The notes beneath the pieces were generated by a model, which saw only the letters and a list, made by a program, of their open reading frames with translations, was not told where the DNA came from and did no database searches. Shown here piece by piece: positions 58,411 through 64,000 of a stretch of 64,000 nucleotides of DNA. The DNA comes from Desmodesmus armatus. Lineage: Eukaryota; Chlorophyta; Chlorophyceae; Sphaeropleales; Scenedesmaceae. Numbering within the stretch: position 1 is the stretch's first letter; the number at the start of each line of letters is the position of its first letter. The position numbers were made by a program, and so were the translations under genes. The stretch covers positions 186,001-250,000 of the forward strand of contig VIIQ02000724.1 of the NCBI GenBank assembly GCA_007449985.2, given 5' to 3'.

Positions 58411-60257
58411 GAGAGCGATTGGGTGGGGGTGGGGGCCCTCGGTTGTCAGTTGGTGGTAGTTTCTGGGCTGCCAGGTGGCGGGGTGGGTTGCTGCAGGCGT
58501 CAGTTTGTTGCTGCTGTTGCCGCCAGTGATGTTGCCGCACACGCATATCATACATATATGGCCGCCGCAAAAGGCGGTTTGCATGCTCTGCTGACAAGCA
58601 GGAGCGGGTGGGTGGGTGGGGTGGGGGTGGGCCTGCCAGGCTCAAGCTCTGATCCTGTCAGAGGGGGTGCTGGGTGCAAGAAGAGAGGTTGGCACTGGTG
58701 GGATGTGTCATGTTATGTTGTTGAATGAGGGGACACGTGTTTTCATCTGAGAATATCTGTTCTGGAAGATATCTGTTGGCACACGTGCTGTGCCAGGGTG
58801 TTATGGATTACGTTGAAGAATTTCATTCCACATGCACTCTGCTACATGCATTCTGCTTGATTCAAGGGATGGTCACTGTGGTTGTGCTGACGACCAAATG
58901 TCTGTCTGTTTGTGCATCTGTCGTCAGTCTGGTGCCAAATTTGGCACCCTCTCACGCAATGTTGGTGGGGTTGTCAAGGCGAGGGTTCAGGCTTGAAACC
59001 CTCGCCGCTAGGATCTTTTCTATCGCCGCTGGTGACGTTGGCGGCTGCGGCAAGTGATCATCTCCTTGAGTAACAGCACTGTCAGTCACCCCACACACCC
59101 GTGGAGATGCCGATGGGTGGTGACAGTTACTGTCACCACACATCCAGCACACCTTGGTGGTGCTGTGCAAGGATTCTTGAGAGCTGATCGGTTTGATTGA
59201 CTGGGTGTGATCCCTGCTTCCTCAGTTACCCGTGATGCATAGCTTTGGCTTGATGGATGCTTGAGTGGGCTTGTTGGCAGCTCAGCTGCACCTGGTGACC
59301 CACACAGGGTATGCTGTTGGCTGGCATGATTGGTGCGCTAAGCTTCTGACGGCTTGAGAGGTCAAGGTCCCAGTGTGGGCCGTTGTCTGAATCGCCTCGC
59401 GCGCTTCAGACAACATGCGTATGTAGTTATGTATGGCTCATTGCACACAATCGGGCAACGAATGGTAGATGGTTGTGATCAGATTGCCCACACTCTGTTG
59501 CAGTGGTCTGCGCAGTGCTTTGCAGGCTGCTTGGGTAGCAGCCCCAAACACAATCGTGCGCTGAAACAAGCTGGGGCGAGGCAGTGAGTGGTCTGTAGGC
59601 GCAGCAGCTGGAGGCTGGCATTATGCTATCTTTTTGGGGATGGCATCATGCTATCATGTGTTGAACTCACCCAGCCAGCCACCACCTTCCTGTCCTGCCA
59701 CTGCTGCCGTTGGCAGTGCAGCAGCAGCAGGGTGGGAGGGATGGCAGGCTTGAGGGGTGTTCCTGTCCCATATGCTGCCAGTGCTGTGCCTTGTGAACTA
59801 CTCCTGTCACCCTATGCGCACTGCGATCAGCAGGTGTTCTGTGATCTTACGGAGCGAATGTGGCGTTGTGTCAGGTCTTCCTTGGGGAGGTGGGTGGGGA
59901 GGTGGGTGGGGAGGTGGGTGGATGGATGGTTGTTTCGTTGAGAATTGGCACATGGCTCTTTCCTGTGCCTTGTTACGCCCCTGGTGTGCCTTCTTCCTTT
60001 CATGGGTGCAAGTTGTTTGATGCTGCATTGCCACAGCGATCATGTCACAGCGATCATGTGATCGCAACACAGAATTTAAGTGCAGTGTGCAACAAAAGCA
60101 CACTAGTTTCATATACGCTTTCACAGGTGTGCAGGTGCTGTTTGATACATACATTCCTCACAGACACATGCAGTTGGTTTTGTGTTGTACATGCTCAGGC
60201 AGGGTGTTGCCGCTGCAGGTGGGTCTGGTTGGCGGGGCACAGGTGCTGGGGTTGAGG

Positions 60258-60299
60258 CTTTAGGGTTACGTTTAGGGTCCACCCTAAACCATAAACCCT
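60258..60299. repeat. Head-to-head telomere-like motif
   Basis: Two TTTAGGG units (one as CTTTAGGGTTACG) are followed after two bases by CCCTAAA and TAAACCCT, forming an imperfect palindrome. TTTAGGG is the plant and green-algal telomere unit, so this looks like a tiny interstitial telomeric trace. Confidence 0.6.
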
Positions 60300-61852
60300 C
60301 TCTGTGTCTGAACATAGCAAATGTTGCTTCTTCTGCATGTGTTTTGTGAGGGAGCAACCTGTCTGTGTGAAGGACTAGTGTACATTGGCAGAGATGGCAT
60401 TTGATTCAATGTTGCCAAGTTGCCAAGTGGGCCTGTCACCACACAGTGGGGCAGTGTTTCAGTTACACAAGAGCTTCCACATGTGTGTGTGTGTGTGTGA
60501 CGATGGACGGCCCAGCAGTAATGCATGCGTGTGGGTATGTATGTGTCCAGGGATCAGGGCTTTGGGGCTGCCTGTCTTCCGTGATCGGGTACGCTGGGCC
60601 CTGCAGGTTGAGTTGTGTGTGTGGGTGTGCTGCTGGCTGGCCGTGCATCCAACCAGCTACTGACTGCATGGCCTGCCGGTGGCAGGAGTGTTGCACCACC
60701 ATCTGGTCGTGTAAAGCACATGATGGTGGTCGAGTGGTAGGTTGGATTGAAGGGTAGGCCATATGCTGGTGCCTGCTAGAGCTACTAGATCTAGGCTAGA
60801 GTGGTTTGGTGGTGCTTCAACAGCAGGACACACTGTATGCTCCTTTCTTTTAGTACAAGGAGGATTTGACCACTCAGCCTGGCCGCACAGCAGGAAGGCG
60901 TGGGCAGATAGGAGTGCTGTGGTCTGGATAGCTTGCTTGCGCTGCAACTGACACCCTCTCCTGGTCACAAGAAGGTTTTGTAGTCATGCAGTGCTGGTGG
61001 GGATTGTCATGATGCCCATGTGTGTGCCATGTGCCCCCTGCTGCTGTAGGCACCCTTGTAGATTGGAGTTCAGTCACGGCACTACCACCAAGATCATGGG
61101 ATGTGCAGGCCCGGTCTTTGCTCAACCTTTTACACAACCAACCCTGACTAAACTTTCCAGCATGTATAACCTCAGTACTTCACCCTGTGGGCAGCATCCA
61201 GTCATGGTAGCGCCAGCAAATGCATGTTCAGGGCTGATGCTGCACCCAATGTTGCACTGCCCTGACCATGCCTGACTCAGTGGCTGGCACACATTTCCTC
61301 GTTGCGATGGCAGGGCCAGGGAAGTTCAGTCTGCAGTACGGAGGTCGTCCTGTACAGCTAGGGGACCGACTGTCCGAGCTCACTTGTGGTCCCAGACAAG
61401 TGACAGTGTATAGAACGAGTGTACTTCCCCCGCAACGGGTCAGACGTGAGGCTTCATTATTGAAAAAAAGGTTTGCTTTGATGGGTGTGGTGCTTTCACT
61501 GTGTTCCGTGCAGTAAACCTAGCACTTCGCGCCGGATAATCCAGTGAATAATCCTCAAGAGCCAATATCGACACAAACACGCAGCCTGAAATTCTGCGGC
61601 TGTATCACAGCTCCTTTGAAACGACACAACACAAACAAAGCAGCAGGTGAGCTGATTTGCTGCACATACCTCCTTGCTGCGGACAGCAGCCTTGAGCACG
61701 GTTTGCGGCGCACTCGAAAGCTACAATATCTCTGTTTTTGGCTACTGATCGGGAGCTTGCGTGGTTGCAGGTCACAGGGTCGTGGCAGTTTGGCACCAAC
61801 ACAGCAGCAACCAGAACGCCAGGAGTAGTGCAGCTCAAAAGCAGCCATCACT

Positions 61853-62529
61853 ATGGCAGTGCGCACGTACTTCCAGGTCATGATGCTCGTATCTATTCTC
61901 GTAGCAGCAACGTACCCTGCAGGAGCGCAGGGACGCATCCTGTCAAGGCAGACACAGGCGTTGGACGGACACAGCCACAATGGTAAGACTCAAAGGACCA
62001 CTGTCAACAGCAGGCAGCATCAGTCGCTTTGGAAAATCTCAGCAGGGGATCAGGCGTAATATGATGCAAGGACAGGTACGCCGCACTACTACTACAGTAT
62101 ACTACGATGCGGTACGCCAGCACACCACTTCTCATTGCAATCTCACAGGCCAGACTCTGGCCAGAGGGACATGGCCTTCACAAACAGTTCCAGCCAGTGC
62201 TGACACACCGAACACACCCCAACGAACCATGCCACTATGCCGCTGCAATATGTTGCCCCCTTGCTCATGTGGCCTGTGCAGGTCACCCCTTCGCGCCCTC
62301 CCTAGGTCGCCAGCTGCTGTCCACCCTCACCGCCTCAATCTGGCCCCCTAGGGACCCCATCGGCCAAGCTGGCTGCACAGGAGCCTACTGCACAGATGGG
62401 GGCTGGGGCAACTACGGCTACACGCAGGCCGTGCCTGCTGGGGGGTGGGGCAGCGGCCCCAACTTCACACCAGACGGCTATGTGAGGCCCGTGCCCTTGG
62501 CACGCCCCATGGCAGGAGGCAGGCACTGA
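61853..62529 (+). CDS. Small secreted protein, unrecognised
   Basis: Two exons, 61853-61982 and 62282-62529, join in matching phase (G|GT) with good GT and GCAG sites and encode 125 residues. The first about 26 residues are a clear signal peptide (MAVRTYFQVMMLVSILVAAT, then YPAGAQG). The mature part has two Cys close together (GCTGAYC) in a Gly/Trp/Tyr-rich segment (GGWGNYGY, GGWGSGPN) and a basic end (ARPMAGGRH, stop). I do not recognise the family. A cell-wall, mucilage or surface role is a guess based on composition. The start ATG is the first in frame before the hydrophobic stretch. Confidence 0.5.
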
Positions 62530-64000
62530 ATGTGGCAGCTTGCGTTGCTCTCCTGGGCCCGCCAGGGGAGATGCCGTGGACGCTGCAGCTGCGCGGATAT
62601 GCTGGCCATGCATAATGTTGCATGTGCAGCATGGCGGTTGGCGGCTTACGCTGACAGCTAAGGCAGCTAGCAGAGTGTCCCTCCTATAAGGGAGGTGTCA
62701 GCCTCCGGAGGTTGCGCACAGCAGAGCATGAACATGACAGAGGTGCTTACTGTGTACACAAGCTTTGAGGAGTGCCGCATACATAGTGCATGCAGTGTGC
62801 AGCATGGCAGCTGGAGCCTGACGCTGAATTCTTATATTGACAGCACAGACCAGGCTGATATTCAGGCAGCGAGCAAACGGATGAAGCCTTGCGGGATGCC
62901 GCAGTGTGTGTAGAAGCCGTGGGCATGCTTATTGTGCTGACGATGATCGTGTTGGATAGCGGTGTCCTGATTGGAGCCTTTGTACAGTTGCAGAGTGCAA
63001 GGGCTTGAGCTTGTGTTGTGTCAGGACATAGCATCCTGTGTGCAATGAATATTGGCATGGTGTCAGGTGTGTGCTGCCGGAAGGGCAGTGAGGGTCGTGC
63101 AGGATGCCACTATACTACAGTGTACTGCGTACAACCAACAAGATGGCTGATAACAGTGGCATCTTGTACATGGGTTGCGACTGTGTGTGTGAGATTGGCT
63201 GTTGTGTTCGATTCACTAGAGGGGCCAGGATGCCTGGCCAAGATGCTTGGAGATGCAGCAAAGTGACTGTACACCAGCATCACCCAGCCAGAAGTCGTAC
63301 GTGGATGATTGCTTGGTATGCTCACCTGTTACACATGTTGTTGTGGTGCTTTGTTGGGGTGTTCAATGTTATTTTATAAGTCCTTGGTGGTGCCAGTCAT
63401 GACCCAGACCACCATCAGTCAAACTCAGCAGTCTGGCCGGTTGCAGTGGCTGCCTCCCTGATGTGCAGCTTTGAGCCTTGTTCCTGGCAAGGAGGCATGA
63501 CAACACTTCACATTTCACTGCAGCTATCCCAACTTATCACACCCTTCTGCCACAGAACTGGTCGTGCAGCTGTTGGCAAAGCAACGTCTGACATAGTGCG
63601 CTTGAAAACTCAACACTCGCATGTTACATTCAGCAACCCTCCTGTTGCACGAGCATGACAACCAGACCACACTGACACCATGCATCAACGTGTGCAATTG
63701 AGCACCGGCATTGCAGTGTTGACATACATTGCTACATGCGAGGTTCACATGCAAGGATCACCAGACATCAACAGCAATGGCCACAGCTGCTCAGCAAGGA
63801 TGCTGAGCATCGGCATCTTCCTCTAAGGATCAAGGGGCATGTTGTGCTGACAGAGCCCTGCAACAGTGTTGGTTCATGTTGCCCCCACAACCAAACCATG
63901 TGACACACATGTGCCAGGCTGGGGCGACAGCACCACCACTGGATCCCTGCCGGAGGCCTGAAGCTGAGAAGCTATGCAATGCAAACCAGTTGAAAGGTCG
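62530..64000. other. No gene recognised
   Basis: The 3' UTR of the small secreted protein is expected at the left. Open frames here are short, lack matching splice partners and show no motif. Nothing else is supported. Confidence 0.4.

Larger units (their letters stand above)
57208..61852. other. Long interval without a firm gene
   Basis: The 3' UTR of the AP2 gene occupies the left end. The rest holds a tandem repeat (58.1-58.4 kb), a GGTGGGTGGGGA minirepeat at about 59.88-59.93 kb and a telomere-like palindrome at 60.26 kb. A plus-strand open frame at 61268-61516 (MPDSVAGTHFLVAMAGPGKF) is unrecognised and unsupported by neighbours. Confidence 0.4.

Noticed and set aside
61268..61516. 82-codon plus-strand frame (MPDSVAGTHFLVAMAG...)
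   Set aside because: No motif, no splice partner and no link to the following secreted-protein gene; kept only as a remark.
63446..63658. 70-codon frame near the right end
   Set aside because: Composition is like surrounding non-coding DNA and no motif was seen.

Overview
This is nuclear genomic DNA of a green alga. Genes are cut into many short exons with canonical GT-AG introns, the commonest acceptor being (T/C)GCAG. Coding regions carry long CAG/GCN repeats (poly-Gln, poly-Ala). The gene content is plant-like: a chloroplast triose-phosphate translocator, AP2-domain and bZIP regulators, and a plant-type DHHC acyltransferase. A TTTAGGG-type telomere-like motif is also present. A chlorophycean (Chlamydomonadales/Sphaeropleales) is my best guess; the species cannot be fixed from the sequence alone. 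There are no bacterial operons, and I saw no CRISPR array or virus.

Layout: (1) 36-6288, minus strand: terminal RNA uridylyltransferase (URT1-like) with a huge Gln-rich N-terminus and several partial exon duplications; its 3' end runs off the window. (2) about 6642-9684, plus: DHHC protein S-acyltransferase. (3) 10283-14533, plus: Gln-rich bZIP regulator with an unassigned helical C-terminal domain. (4) 14534-17908: no firm gene. (5) 17909-28730, minus: large multi-WD40 protein, with a decayed LINE-type retrotransposon inserted antisense in one intron (about 23.4-25.5 kb). (6) 29166-42832, plus: 24-exon protein of about 1670 residues whose architecture matches animal SYCP2 (helical repeats, then an Spt16M-like domain, a disordered basic middle and a C-terminal coiled coil). 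It is a candidate meiotic chromosome-axis core protein and the most interesting item here. A tRNA-His-like gene lies in one of its introns. (7) 44070-47985, plus: chloroplast triose-phosphate/phosphate translocator. (8) 49620-57207, plus: Gln-rich regulator with four AP2 domains. (9) 57208-61852: mostly non-coding, with a tandem repeat and a head-to-head telomere-like palindrome. (10) 61853-62529, plus: small secreted protein. (11) 62530-64000: nothing firm.

The introns hold three long hairpin-forming foldback elements (38.5, 45.9 and 55.7 kb), palindrome clusters, a CA microsatellite and a dispersed short repeat. Several otherwise convincing genes show a clean frame change at a homopolymer or triplet run: the uridylyltransferase, the bZIP gene, the SYCP2-like gene, the translocator and the AP2 gene. 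The shared pattern points to under-called bases in the assembly rather than to pseudogenes. The genes do not form a pathway; they are neighbours on a chromosome arm.
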